Assembly (NCBI GenBank): GCA_943373175.1
Contig: CALSBM010000002.1
Span: 33,631 to 97,630, forward strand
Direction of reading: 5' to 3'
Length of the DNA: 64,000 nt
Origin: JAIXUI01 sp943373175
GTDB taxonomy: Bacteria; Bacteroidota; Bacteroidia; UBA7662; JAIXUI01
The notes beneath the pieces were generated by a model, which made no database searches, had not been told where the DNA came from, and worked only from the letters and a program-made list of their open reading frames with translations. This document shows positions 42,227 through 51,168 of this stretch, piece after piece; positions within the stretch are counted from its first letter, which is position 1, and each line of letters begins with the position of its first letter. A program made the position numbers and the translations under genes.

Positions 42227-45200
42227 ATGCGTAAGTTATTACTTTCTTTTCTTGCCTATATAGCCCTCTTAATTCCGGCTTTCTCCCAGCATATCCCTGA
42301 TTCTAACCATGTTGTTTCTGCTTCTGCCGGTGACACTATTCGGTGGGTAGCCCCATACTTTCAATCCGGCGGACACCTTAGTCTTCGTCAGCAAGCATTA
42401 GTCACCCAACTTTTTGGCGACACGCTTATTTGGGTTGTCCCACCCGGTTTGCAACAAGGAGGAATGCTTAAATGGCAAACAGCCCAAGGTTTTATCTACC
42501 CCATTACCCAGTTTTATCTTCGCTTTCGTTACCATCCCGTAAACGGGTTGCCAACTGGCTATTGGACTGGCGTTAACTCCGGAGTGCCAGACACCTTAAT
42601 GCTTCCGTTCTTATCAGGTTGGCGTTCATTAAGTTGGCCGCGAAGTGCTGGAAATGCGCCGCCAATTTCATCCATGGGTAGTCCAAATATTTGGGAGTTT
42701 AATGATACTGCACTCTGGATAGTTCATGATACTACAGGAGGCAATTTTATTACCGGCCCTGTTGGTACACGAATTCGATTAACTGGAAACAAAGATATTC
42801 GTGTTGCTCAAGGCGACCATTTTCATTGGGAATACTTTCCTTCCGACACCTTCCTTATTGCACAAACTTCTTTCAGTAGCCTCCTCGTAACCAGTGCTAA
42901 ACCCGTATTTTTCCAAGCATCCAAGTTGGTTACGTTTGGAAATTTCAAACTGAATATTCCATCGGTTCAACTTCCTGACACCATCATCTCGAATGGCAAC
43001 AATGATTTAGAATTTAGCTCTTCTGGGGACACCCTTATCCTCAAACATTTGATGCACGTTGGAAAAAGAAACCGACGGCTGAGCGGAAAATGGGTTATCA
43101 AGGAATCTCTTCAGGCTTATGATTCAACCACTGCAACGGGAAGTATCACCTGGGCTGGAGATAGTACTTCCTTTCTGATTGGAAACTGCATGTTTGATCA
43201 ACTAATTGTCAAAAGAGGGTGTACGCTGAAGTTAAACCAGCCCCTCAGACTTAAACGTTCCGGAAACAGTGGTTGGAAGCAATGGGTTATGGAAACTGGA
43301 AGTACCTTAGAAACGGATACAGCTACTATTATTTTAGAGGGAAGTCCTTTGCTTTTCTCCCGTGGGGAGCTTCAAGCCAATGTTAAGTTGAAGCTAAAAT
43401 CACGTTCTCTGAGGCAGTTTTGGCCTTCAGGAAGCCGGGTAAAGCTACTCCATCAAGGAAATATCCATCTCATTTTACCGGACTCCTCATCAGGCACACT
43501 TGATTGGCCCGATTCAACAAACAAACAATTAAGCTCATTAATAATAGGTAGAAACAGTCGATGGGAGTTAGGCTCCGGGTTTTCAGGCACTCACATTGAT
43601 TCACTGTGCCAAATCAACGAAAACGCCTCATTGGTGTTAAACGACAACAGACTTCTGCATTTCCCTTCGCACAGCATGATTCGAGTAAACGGAAGGATTG
43701 AAACGCTGGGAAATGAGGGATTAGCTGGCTCACAATCCGGGCAATTACGGTGCAATATTCAAAACTTACTATTCTCGGATTCTGCACATGTCCTTTATGT
43801 CGGTGGTACGCAAACGGTTTCACCTTTATCCAACTACCCACGTCTGACATTGGGGAATACTGGAGTGAAAACACTTGCTGGCAATATCTTGATAAATGGA
43901 GATTTAAGTATCCGAGGTAACTACACCCGTCTCGATGCTGACATCTATACGATAACGATAGGACGTAGTATGTATGTGAGCACAACTTCGGGAAATGGAT
44001 TTACAGAAGGACAATCTGAATTAGTATTCACTCACCCAAGAGCGGAACTTAAAGTGGAAGGGTTTCATCAATCGGAAACTGTAAATCGAGTACGGATAAA
44101 ATCAGGTGGAAGCTTAAAGTTGCTGAGTGGACTTCAAATTAAAGGCAGTGGAAGGCTTACGTTAGAAAATGGAGCTATTTTGAATGCAGATACTCATGAT
44201 TTAAGCGGAACAGGCCTTCTTCAGATGCTTCCGCAAAGCCAGTTGTGGCTTTCGAAAGTAGGTAGTGATCCGTTGCCTGGCTTAAGTGGAATCGCCGCCA
44301 CTTATCAAATAGATTCAAGTGCCGCATTAATACTTAATGGTTTAGGAAATCAAAAACTGAGAGGAGGCAGAGTATATGGAATTTTAAAATTTCAAGGAAC
44401 AGGTGAAAAAACCCTTAGTAGCTCTCTCACCATTCCTCCACAGCGGGTTGAAATAGGCACAGGGGTTCGTTTAAAGCAGGAAAGCTGGAAACTCGGAGGA
44501 GTTGCTACCAGTTTGAAATTAGATTCTCTGTCATACTTTGAACTTAATGGAAGTGGAATTCAACCCGATTGTGGGGGGCATTGGGAAATCAACCCATCGG
44601 CAACTGTTGGAATTTTTTCAGTTGGCGCTGCAGCAACAATTCTTCGAAAGGGGAAAACCTATCCGAATTTGAATTTTGGAACTGGCAAAGTACAAACTAA
44701 CAAACGGGACACCCTGCTTTTGCTTCCCGGCTGTACCCTATTGGTGGATAGTGGCTGCAACTGGTCCATTGAAGATTCAAGTTCACTAATTTCGAATGCC
44801 TCACCACTTTCATTAGACGTATCGGGAGCCGTCACTTGCAGTCATTCTGGCGGCCTAAAAGGGTTTTTTCAGCCTATGCTGGGAGCTCCTACTATTACCC
44901 TTTCGAGCGGAAGCCGAATTCAATACTTATTCCCTTCAGGTCAACAACAAATCGATTCCCTGAACTTTCATCACCTCAGTTTTTCTGGAAATGGATACAA
45001 GCAAATTCCTTCGAAACTAACCGTAAAGGGAAATATTGAGTTCCCCAACGCCTTTTACAGCATCCCAGACACGATAATGCTTATCGGTCAAGACACGCAA
45101 ACCGTGCGAATTCCGCTCGTTCAAAACATGTTGGTTCAAGGAAAAGTGAAGCAATTCAACAACAACGTAATGGTGGGTGGAAGCGTGATAATGGAGGCAG

Positions 45201-46555
45201 GCAGTCAACTTCGGGGTGATGGCAATGACACTTTACGGTTAGGAAACAATGGAGCTTTTTGGACTTCAGATTCTCAATCCATAAAAATGCCCATTCAGGC
45301 TGTTTATCCTCATCCTTATCAAACATCTGGATGGAGGTTACTGGGTTTTCCTTGGTCGTTGCATACTCAAAAGTGGGGCAACAGGTTGAATGTGCTGGAC
45401 ACCCTTCAACCTAAAATCAGAGGGTTGGTATCAAATTCTAGTAATGCTACTTGGCTGTCATTGGCTCAAAAAAGCAGAATCGAACAGAAAAGCACAGACA
45501 GCCTTAACCGAGCACCGCATGAAGCATGGTTGCTGCAATGTGGCCCTGCCGGATTACTGCAAAGTGCAAGAGACTCCATATTAATCAGTGGAACCAATCT
45601 TCCGGTATTCATTGAAAAGCCAGACACGATGATAGGCTGGAAGACGCTTTCCAATCCATTTCTTCAACCAATTGCCTTAACGGACTCTTTACAATTTCAT
45701 TCCACTGGCCTTTATTCGGGCATTTGGAGATGGGGAGGATTAATAGCGCCGGGTTGGCTATATCAATCATCGTCAATTACACTTGCCGACAGCTTGTCGA
45801 ACCCTAACCTATCGGTATTGGCTCCATTTCAAGCCGGCCTTGTTCACCGAAAGTCCCCGGGAATCATTCGATTTCAATCCGCTGAAAAACCTAACTCAAC
45901 TCCAACAAGTACCCTTCTTCGGACTCAAAACAAATACCAGCACCGCATCAAGTTGAGTATTCGGTTAGGGAAAAGAATCCGGCAAATGCTTGCGGTTCAA
46001 ACTAAGCAAGGTTGGCTGAATGACACCATTCCTTTACCACCCTTTCCAGAAGGTGATGCACTTTCTTTCGGTGCTTTGAACAATCCTGCTCAAGCACTTC
46101 TTTATCCAACCGTCTCGCAATCGCTTGTAATTCCTTTGCACATCAAACCGATTTACTCCGATAGTTTAACGATAGAAATCGAAACAGAGCAACTGGAAAC
46201 AGGCTGGCAGGTCTGGTTGTATGATTCGTTACTGCAGCAATTCTTTGCAGCCGGGCAAGCAATCCAAAAACGAAGTACTGCCGGAGCTAATCAACGATTT
46301 TCTTTACACCTTATCCGAGTCCCGGTCAACAACAACGAAGCTCCAAATGAAAATCCGTTTAATTGGACAAACGGGCAACTTTGGTTAAAGGAGCATGTTG
46401 AATCATTTTCTGTATTCAATACAAATGGGCAACTAATCGAGTCTCAAATCAACTTGGATTCAGCGACTGCAATTCAGCTCCCGAATGGAATAGCTGGCAT
46501 AGCTGTCATAAAAAAAGGCGGAAAACAGTGGATTTTCCCTGTTTTCCGCCCTTGA
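42227..46555 (+). CDS. Large secreted repeat protein with T9SS type A-like C-terminus
   Basis: An exported protein of 1442 residues with a signal peptide (MRKLLLSFLAYIALLIPAFS). The centre, about residues 250-1000, has many irregular repeats built from short strands with G, S, L and N turns (for example GSLKLLSGLQIKGSGRLTLENGAILNAD, shown here in parts: SGGSLKLLSG, GSGRLTLENGAILNAD; also KTLAGNILINGDLSI, EKTLSSSLTIPPQRVEIG). This pattern suggests a right-handed beta-solenoid. A later region (about 1020-1250) has Trp- and Pro-rich strands of beta-sandwich type. The last ~60 residues (SFSVFNTNGQLIESQ, LPNGIAGIAVIKKGG) look like a degenerate type-A T9SS sorting domain. Function is unknown; a surface scaffold or adhesin is plausible. 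It is divergent from the sensor-kinase pair. Confidence 0.75.
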   Translation: MRKLLLSFLAYIALLIPAFSQHIPDSNHVVSASAGDTIRWVAPYFQSGGHLSLRQQALVTQLFGDTLIWVVPPGLQQGGMLKWQTAQGFIYPITQFYLRFRYHPVNGLPTGYWTGVNSGVPDTLMLPFLSGWRSLSWPRSAGNAPPISSMGSPNIWEFNDTALWIVHDTTGGNFITGPVGTRIRLTGNKDIRVAQGDHFHWEYFPSDTFLIAQTSFSSLLVTSAKPVFFQASKLVTFGNFKLNIPSVQLPDTIISNGNNDLEFSSSGDTLILKHLMHVGKRNRRLSGKWVIKESLQAYDSTTATGSITWAGDSTSFLIGNCMFDQLIVKRGCTLKLNQPLRLKRSGNSGWKQWVMETGSTLETDTATIILEGSPLLFSRGELQANVKLKLKSRSLRQFWPSGSRVKLLHQGNIHLILPDSSSGTLDWPDSTNKQLSSLIIGRNSRWELGSGFSGTHIDSLCQINENASLVLNDNRLLHFPSHSMIRVNGRIETLGNEGLAGSQSGQLRCNIQNLLFSDSAHVLYVGGTQTVSPLSNYPRLTLGNTGVKTLAGNILINGDLSIRGNYTRLDADIYTITIGRSMYVSTTSGNGFTEGQSELVFTHPRAELKVEGFHQSETVNRVRIKSGGSLKLLSGLQIKGSGRLTLENGAILNADTHDLSGTGLLQMLPQSQLWLSKVGSDPLPGLSGIAATYQIDSSAALILNGLGNQKLRGGRVYGILKFQGTGEKTLSSSLTIPPQRVEIGTGVRLKQESWKLGGVATSLKLDSLSYFELNGSGIQPDCGGHWEINPSATVGIFSVGAAATILRKGKTYPNLNFGTGKVQTNKRDTLLLLPGCTLLVDSGCNWSIEDSSSLISNASPLSLDVSGAVTCSHSGGLKGFFQPMLGAPTITLSSGSRIQYLFPSGQQQIDSLNFHHLSFSGNGYKQIPSKLTVKGNIEFPNAFYSIPDTIMLIGQDTQTVRIPLVQNMLVQGKVKQFNNNVMVGGSVIMEAGSQLRGDGNDTLRLGNNGAFWTSDSQSIKMPIQAVYPHPYQTSGWRLLGFPWSLHTQKWGNRLNVLDTLQPKIRGLVSNSSNATWLSLAQKSRIEQKSTDSLNRAPHEAWLLQCGPAGLLQSARDSILISGTNLPVFIEKPDTMIGWKTLSNPFLQPIALTDSLQFHSTGLYSGIWRWGGLIAPGWLYQSSSITLADSLSNPNLSVLAPFQAGLVHRKSPGIIRFQSAEKPNSTPTSTLLRTQNKYQHRIKLSIRLGKRIRQMLAVQTKQGWLNDTIPLPPFPEGDALSFGALNNPAQALLYPTVSQSLVIPLHIKPIYSDSLTIEIETEQLETGWQVWLYDSLLQQFFAAGQAIQKRSTAGANQRFSLHLIRVPVNNNEAPNENPFNWTNGQLWLKEHVESFSVFNTNGQLIESQINLDSATAIQLPNGIAGIAVIKKGGKQWIFPVFRP
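46510..46550 (-). terminator. Terminator of the lipoprotein nuclease gene
   Basis: GGCGGAAAACAG (46517-46528) and CTGTTTTCCGCC (46539-46550) form a 12-bp perfect stem. The complementary minus strand continues into a T run (A at 46510-46516). It lies within the last codons of the plus-strand surface-protein gene. Confidence 0.8.
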
Positions 46556-46572
46556 TTGAGCAATAATAAGCG

Positions 46573-47928
46573 TTACTGAGTTGGGCCGTTGTCCACGTTT
46601 GCCTCAATTGCAGACTGAATCGAAACTGGAACATTGGATAAGAAATCGTAACCAAGCAAGCTTTCGAGTGCATCAACACTAACACGGTACTGACCCCAGT
46701 TGGAAGGGTTTACTGATTGAGTGTTAGGAACGTTAACTGCAATTACACGAGTTGAACTCGTTACACGGGCTGCATCGTTGGAACCTGTAGGAAGAACGAT
46801 GATTACTTTCCATACTGAAGCAGGAACTGCGATGGTATTAGAAGAAATCCAGTTAGTAGTTCCACCATTCGATCCTGAACCGCCGTTTCCGCGTCCACCA
46901 CAAACAATGTAAAGTTCATTACCAGCATTCATCAAGGTGCGGCAATACTCTTCTAACAATCTCCAGGTTTGCTGGTTGTTGGTTGGCGCTTGTGGAATAA
47001 CGTTAGTCATGGTGAAAGTGACCTGATTCTCAGCAGAACTGAAATCACGGTCTTCTGAAGGACACATGTGGCCGCGGTCGAAACCAGAGTTGGTATAATT
47101 ACCGGTTGTAACTCTATTCCAACCTGTTGGAAGAGTATTATCAGAAGTAAATGAAGTAGAACGAGGAGCGTTACCTTTCCAAACTGGACTTAAGTGCCAG
47201 CTAACCCAGTTTGGGATATTTCTTGAGCGGTTGTAGGAAAGACTATACATCTGCTTATCCATGAGATAGTTATTCGCATTTGATATAGCATTGGTTGCAC
47301 CGCTTGGATTTCCCATTCCAAGGTTGTTGTCACGTGTTGGAGTGGTGCTTCCTGAGTTACTTGTCACCTGAACATTGTCGATATTAATTCTTGCTGAGCC
47401 ACCGCTGACTTTGCGAATTTGAAAGCGAACATTTCCGGTAACATTAAGAGAAAAGTTGGAAGTGGTGAGTGAAGTTCCTACAACAGAAACTGTATTCCCA
47501 ACCTTAGTCCAAGAGCTGCCGCTATTGGATGAAGACCAAAGTTCGTAGGAAGAACTTGCATCGCTTCCGTAAACTGCCGACTGAATGCTAATGGCAGAAG
47601 CTCCATTCGTCAAGTTGAAATTCATGGTGATAGTACCGGAGTTCACCATTCTTGCCGAGGCCAATCCGGATTTTCGATCAGAAGCTGAAGTTCCAATCAA
47701 GGCATCAGCTAAGGTCCAACTTCCTGAAGCTAAAGACACTGAAGCCGAAGCATAAGACGTTTTAGTTCCTGATTCAAACCCTTCTGTTAACGATAAACTC
47801 GCAGTTCTTGAATCAGGATCTGGAATTTCTTGATCATTATTTGTTACTGGTGCGAAAATTTCAGCCTTTTGGCAGGAAATAAATACCAGCAAAGAGAGGC
47901 TTAGAGCAAAAAGATACAATTTTCTCAT
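46573..47928 (-). CDS. Lipoprotein DNA/RNA non-specific endonuclease
   Basis: A 451-residue nuclease of the NUC1/Serratia beta-beta-alpha-metal family. The signal peptide ends at Cys19 (VFISC), a Bacteroidota-type lipobox, so it is probably anchored to the outer membrane. Residues about 45-190 form a beta-sandwich typical of carbohydrate- or adhesion-type domains (GSWTLADALIGTSASDRKSG, INIDNVQVTS). The catalytic part starts near 200, with DRGHM at 284-288 (general base His287) and the metal-binding Asn309 in MTNVIPQ. It would degrade extracellular DNA and RNA for nutrients or biofilm remodelling. The gene is monocistronic. Confidence 0.9.
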   Translation of the reverse strand: MRKLYLFALSLSLLVFISCQKAEIFAPVTNNDQEIPDPDSRTASLSLTEGFESGTKTSYASASVSLASGSWTLADALIGTSASDRKSGLASARMVNSGTITMNFNLTNGASAISIQSAVYGSDASSSYELWSSSNSGSSWTKVGNTVSVVGTSLTTSNFSLNVTGNVRFQIRKVSGGSARINIDNVQVTSNSGSTTPTRDNNLGMGNPSGATNAISNANNYLMDKQMYSLSYNRSRNIPNWVSWHLSPVWKGNAPRSTSFTSDNTLPTGWNRVTTGNYTNSGFDRGHMCPSEDRDFSSAENQVTFTMTNVIPQAPTNNQQTWRLLEEYCRTLMNAGNELYIVCGGRGNGGSGSNGGTTNWISSNTIAVPASVWKVIIVLPTGSNDAARVTSSTRVIAVNVPNTQSVNPSNWGQYRVSVDALESLLGYDFLSNVPVSIQSAIEANVDNGPTQ

Positions 47929-47932
47929 GTTG

Positions 47933-47940
47933 CAAATCTA
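47933..47940 (-). promoter_or_regulatory. Promoter -7 box of the lipoprotein nuclease gene
   Basis: On the minus strand TAGATTTG ends 4 nt before the ATG at 47928. Confidence 0.55.
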
Positions 47941-48028
47941 TAAGAAATTTGTAAACATGGGAAAACACTAAGAAGATTTACCGGTTTAATCATCAACGCT
48001 TTACCTCGCAATAATCTTAGCCATCCAA

Positions 48029-48673
48029 ATGATGAATCCTAAACTTCGGATTGAAATCTGGTCCGACATTGTTTGTCCATTTTGCTACATCGGGCTGCAA
48101 CAGCTCAATTCAGCATTGAAGCAATTACCTAAAGACACTGTATATGAGATAACTTGGAAGGGATTCCTTCTCAACCCAAACCTGCAAACTGTGCCAGGGG
48201 AAACCCTCGCCAACCACCTGGCTCGCACCAAGAACCAAAGCCTTGAATGGGCTACTGATGCTATGGAGCAAGCTACTAAAATGGCTGCTCAGGAAGGGTT
48301 GCAATTTAATTTAGAAAATGCTGTACCTGCCAATTCCATCTATGGGCACCAGCTTCTAAAATATGCAAGGCAAAATGGAAATGCTACTGAAGTGTATTCC
48401 CTGCTATTTCAAGCCTATTTTACGGATGGGAAAAAAATTGATAATTCCTTAGTCCTGAAATCGATAGCAGAAAAAAGCAATTTGTCGTGGGAGGATTTCG
48501 AAAATTCTCGTGAAAGCTTACAAGAGGAACTGGAAAACGATTTCCAAGAAGCACGCATTCTTGGAATACAAGGAGTGCCCATGATGGTAATAAACCGAAA
48601 GTGGGGAATCTCAGGAGCCCGCGGCTCTCAACTAATGCTAAAAGCCTTTCTTCAGGCTATCGAAGAAAATTAG
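48029..48673 (+). CDS. DsbA-family FrnE-like oxidoreductase
   Basis: A cytoplasmic thioredoxin-fold protein of 214 residues in the DsbA/FrnE group (2-hydroxychromene-2-carboxylate isomerase/DsbA superfamily). The active site CPFC is at residues 16-19 in SDIVCPFCYIG, and the cis-Pro loop GIQGVPMMVI precedes the last helices. The helical insert between 60 and 150 is typical. It lacks a signal peptide, so it is not a periplasmic disulfide former. Two ATG codons in a row leave the start uncertain by one residue. It converges on pyrR with 3 bases between. Confidence 0.92.
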   Translation: MMNPKLRIEIWSDIVCPFCYIGLQQLNSALKQLPKDTVYEITWKGFLLNPNLQTVPGETLANHLARTKNQSLEWATDAMEQATKMAAQEGLQFNLENAVPANSIYGHQLLKYARQNGNATEVYSLLFQAYFTDGKKIDNSLVLKSIAEKSNLSWEDFENSRESLQEELENDFQEARILGIQGVPMMVINRKWGISGARGSQLMLKAFLQAIEEN

Positions 48674-48676
48674 CGC

Positions 48677-49171
48677 TTACTTCAGATAAACCTGGCCTTC
48701 GTCCATCCGAAGTTCAATATGTTCTTGTAACGTGGTGGATAACGATAATCCTACAAAATCAGGACTAACAGGAAATTTTTTGTGTGCACGGTCAACCAAA
48801 ACTGCAATATGTAATTGCTGTATCAGTACACCCATAAAAGGCTTAAGTGCATACATCAGCGTTTGGCCTGAATTGGCGACATCGTCAACGAGAACTAAGG
48901 GTAAATGTTGCCAGTGTTCCGGTTCATGCGATAAGGTAATATCGTCATGAACCGGATTTCGTTTATTAATGCGGATAAAGCCAACTTCTACCTCAAGGTC
49001 TGAAATAGATCTTAGCTTTTCTGCTAGCATTTCTGCTAACTGAAAGCCCCGATTTTTAATCCCAAAGAGGAAGATTTTCTTCTCAGAAGCATGTTTCTCA
49101 AAAATTTGCCACGCTAAGCGAAGTATCTTCTGCTCTACTTTTTGCGCATCTAAAATCAGGGTAGCTGACAT
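48677..49171 (-). CDS. pyrR: PyrR-like phosphoribosyltransferase
   Basis: A PRTase-fold protein of 164 residues resembling PyrR, the uracil phosphoribosyltransferase that in some bacteria also regulates pyrimidine genes. The PRPP loop is VLVDDVANSGQTL (93-105 approximately), and the PyrR signature LVDRAHKKFPVSPDFVGLSL followed by TTLQEHIELR is near the end. Whether it attenuates transcription here is unknown. It is 9 nt downstream of galE and may be co-transcribed with rfbA-galE. Confidence 0.83.
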   Translation of the reverse strand: MSATLILDAQKVEQKILRLAWQIFEKHASEKKIFLFGIKNRGFQLAEMLAEKLRSISDLEVEVGFIRINKRNPVHDDITLSHEPEHWQHLPLVLVDDVANSGQTLMYALKPFMGVLIQQLHIAVLVDRAHKKFPVSPDFVGLSLSTTLQEHIELRMDEGQVYLK

Positions 49172-49180
49172 AATTCCGAA

Positions 49181-50221
49181 TTATCGAATCAGTTGATCGT
49201 TCATTTCTTTAAGGGATAGCTCCCACTTCCAGGAAGAGTCCATCATTTCGTCGAGAGTACGCTGCGGAATCCAGCCCAACACTTCCTTAGCGCGGGTATT
49301 ATCTGCATAGATGGCAACAACATCTCCATCGCGCCTTGGGCCGATTTCGTAATTCAGTGCTACACCTGAAACTTTCAGGAACGACTGAACGGCCTCCTTC
49401 ACCGTAACTCCGTTACCTGTACCCAGGTTGAAGACTTCAAGTTGTGAAGTGTAACGCTTATTTAACATAAATTCCAAAGCCTGAGTATGCGCTGAGGCAA
49501 TGTCGCAGACATGAATAAAATCGCGAATACAACTGCCGTCTCTGGTGGGATAATCGCCTCCGAAAATGGTTAGCTTCTCCCGTAACCCAATGGCTGTCTG
49601 AGTGATATACGGAACTAAATAAGAAGGAACACCAATAGGCAACTCCCCGATACGAATCGAAGGATGAGCGCCTACCGGATTGAAATAACGAAGCGAAACC
49701 ACATGAGTGGAAGAAGCATTAACATAATCTTTCAGGATATCTTCGCCCATTCGTTTAGTTCTCCCATAGGGCGATTCCGGCTCAGGCAGTGGGGTGTTTT
49801 CGGTAACAGGCAATTCGGGTGGGTTGCCATAAACTGTACAAGAAGAAGAAAAAACTAAGTAGGGAATCGAAAACTCATCGCATGCCCTAAGCACATTATT
49901 GAGCCCAATAAGGTTGTTGTCGAAGTATTTCAATGGATTTTTAACTGATTCAGCAACACTTTTGAAAGCAGCGAAGTGAATAACTCCGTCTATGGCCTTA
50001 CATCGACTGAGCAACTCTGAAAGTTGGTTGTAATCCCTTAAGTCAACTTCATGGTGTTCAAAACGTTCTCTTCCTATTAACTCAACAATTCGGTCTTCAA
50101 TCCAAGGGTAGGAATTGGAATAGTTATCTAAGCTGATGACTTCATGCCCGGCTTCTACCAAATCAACGACAGTATGAGAACCAATAAATCCACAACCACC
50201 GGTAACCAGAATTCTGGCCAT
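49181..50221 (-). CDS. galE: UDP-glucose 4-epimerase
   Basis: An extended SDR epimerase of 346 residues interconverting UDP-glucose and UDP-galactose. The NAD-binding motif GGCGFIGSHT is at residues 8-17, the catalytic Tyr-Lys pair is in SPYGRTKRMGED, and VHCTVYG-like VFSSSCTVYGNP, RYFNPVGAHPS and RDFIHVCDIA are family hallmarks. It supplies galactose donors for surface polysaccharide. Its ATG shares one base with the rfbA stop (TAATG), so the two are translationally coupled. Confidence 0.96.
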   Translation of the reverse strand: MARILVTGGCGFIGSHTVVDLVEAGHEVISLDNYSNSYPWIEDRIVELIGRERFEHHEVDLRDYNQLSELLSRCKAIDGVIHFAAFKSVAESVKNPLKYFDNNLIGLNNVLRACDEFSIPYLVFSSSCTVYGNPPELPVTENTPLPEPESPYGRTKRMGEDILKDYVNASSTHVVSLRYFNPVGAHPSIRIGELPIGVPSYLVPYITQTAIGLREKLTIFGGDYPTRDGSCIRDFIHVCDIASAHTQALEFMLNKRYTSQLEVFNLGTGNGVTVKEAVQSFLKVSGVALNYEIGPRRDGDVVAIYADNTRAKEVLGWIPQRTLDEMMDSSWKWELSLKEMNDQLIR

Positions 50222-51084
50222 TATCGTTTAATTTGATTCATAAGGTACTGTCCATAACCGCTTTTCATCAGCGGTTCAGCCAAAGCTGCTAATTGCTCTG
50301 TATTGATGAAGCCCATATTCCAGGCAATTTCTTCGATGCAACCAATCTTCAGGCCCTGGCGCTCTTCGATAACACGAACAAACTCTCCGGCTTGCATCAA
50401 GGAAGGTACAGTTCCGGTATCCAACCAAGCAGTACCACGACTAAGAATGCCCACTTTCAACTTACCTCTTTCAAGATAATGTTTATTGACATCGGTGATT
50501 TCGTATTCTCCGCGAGCCGATGGCTGTAGATTTTTTGCGATTTCTACCACCTCATTATCATAGAAATACAACCCAGGAACAGCGTAATTCGATTTAGGCT
50601 TTAAGGGCTTCTCTTCGATTAAAATAGCCTTGTTCTGCTCATCAAACTCAACGACACCATACCGCTCGGGATCTGATACGTGATAGGCGAAGACAACACC
50701 CCCATCAGGGTTATTATTATCCAGCAACAATTTTTGCATACCGGAACCATAAAAAATATTGTCTCCGAGAATGAGTGCTGCTTTGTCTCCTCCAATGAAT
50801 TGCTCACCCAAGACAAAAGCTTGTGCAAGTCCGTTGGGAACGTGCTGTTCTACATAGTCGAAATTCATTCCCAAACGACTACCGTCTCCCAACAACCTTC
50901 GGAAGTGAGGTAAATCGTGTGGGGTTGATATGATAAGAATATCCCGAATGTTGGCCATCATCAAGATAGACAGGGGATAATAAATCATGGGTTTGTCGTA
51001 AACCGGCATCAGTTGCTTGCTCATGGCAAGAGTGATGGGGTGCAAGCGGGTCCCGGAACCTCCGGCGAGAATTATTCCTTTCAT
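50221..51084 (-). CDS. rfbA: Glucose-1-phosphate thymidylyltransferase
   Basis: RmlA/RfbA, 287 residues, makes dTDP-glucose from glucose-1-phosphate and dTTP, the first step to dTDP-rhamnose and related deoxysugars. The nucleotide-binding start MKGIILAGGSGTRLHP, then LMPVYDKPMIYYPLS, ALILGDNIFYG, EEKPLKPKSNYAV and RGTAWLDTGT are diagnostic. The longer reading to 51120 adds 12 residues encoded across the promoter box and is rejected. The other rml genes are not in the window. It leads the rfbA-galE operon. Confidence 0.96.
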   Translation of the reverse strand: MKGIILAGGSGTRLHPITLAMSKQLMPVYDKPMIYYPLSILMMANIRDILIISTPHDLPHFRRLLGDGSRLGMNFDYVEQHVPNGLAQAFVLGEQFIGGDKAALILGDNIFYGSGMQKLLLDNNNPDGGVVFAYHVSDPERYGVVEFDEQNKAILIEEKPLKPKSNYAVPGLYFYDNEVVEIAKNLQPSARGEYEITDVNKHYLERGKLKVGILSRGTAWLDTGTVPSLMQAGEFVRVIEERQGLKIGCIEEIAWNMGFINTEQLAALAEPLMKSGYGQYLMNQIKR

Positions 51085-51098
51085 AGTCGGTACTTGTA

Positions 51099-51106
51099 CA
51101 AATCTA
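51099..51106 (-). promoter_or_regulatory. Promoter -7 box of rfbA-galE
   Basis: On the minus strand TAGATTTG ends 14 nt before the rfbA ATG at 51084. A divergent near-consensus box, TATTTTCG (51139-51146, plus strand), faces the GH3-family gene. Confidence 0.6.
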
Positions 51107-51168
51107 ATAGATGGGCACATTCTAATTTAATATTCCTGTATTTTCGCAAAAATCAATAAGGACGAAGA

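Noticed and set aside
46517..46550. Hairpin as the terminator of the plus-strand surface-protein gene
   Set aside because: It lies before the stop codon and the plus strand has no T tract after it; the T run is on the minus strand.
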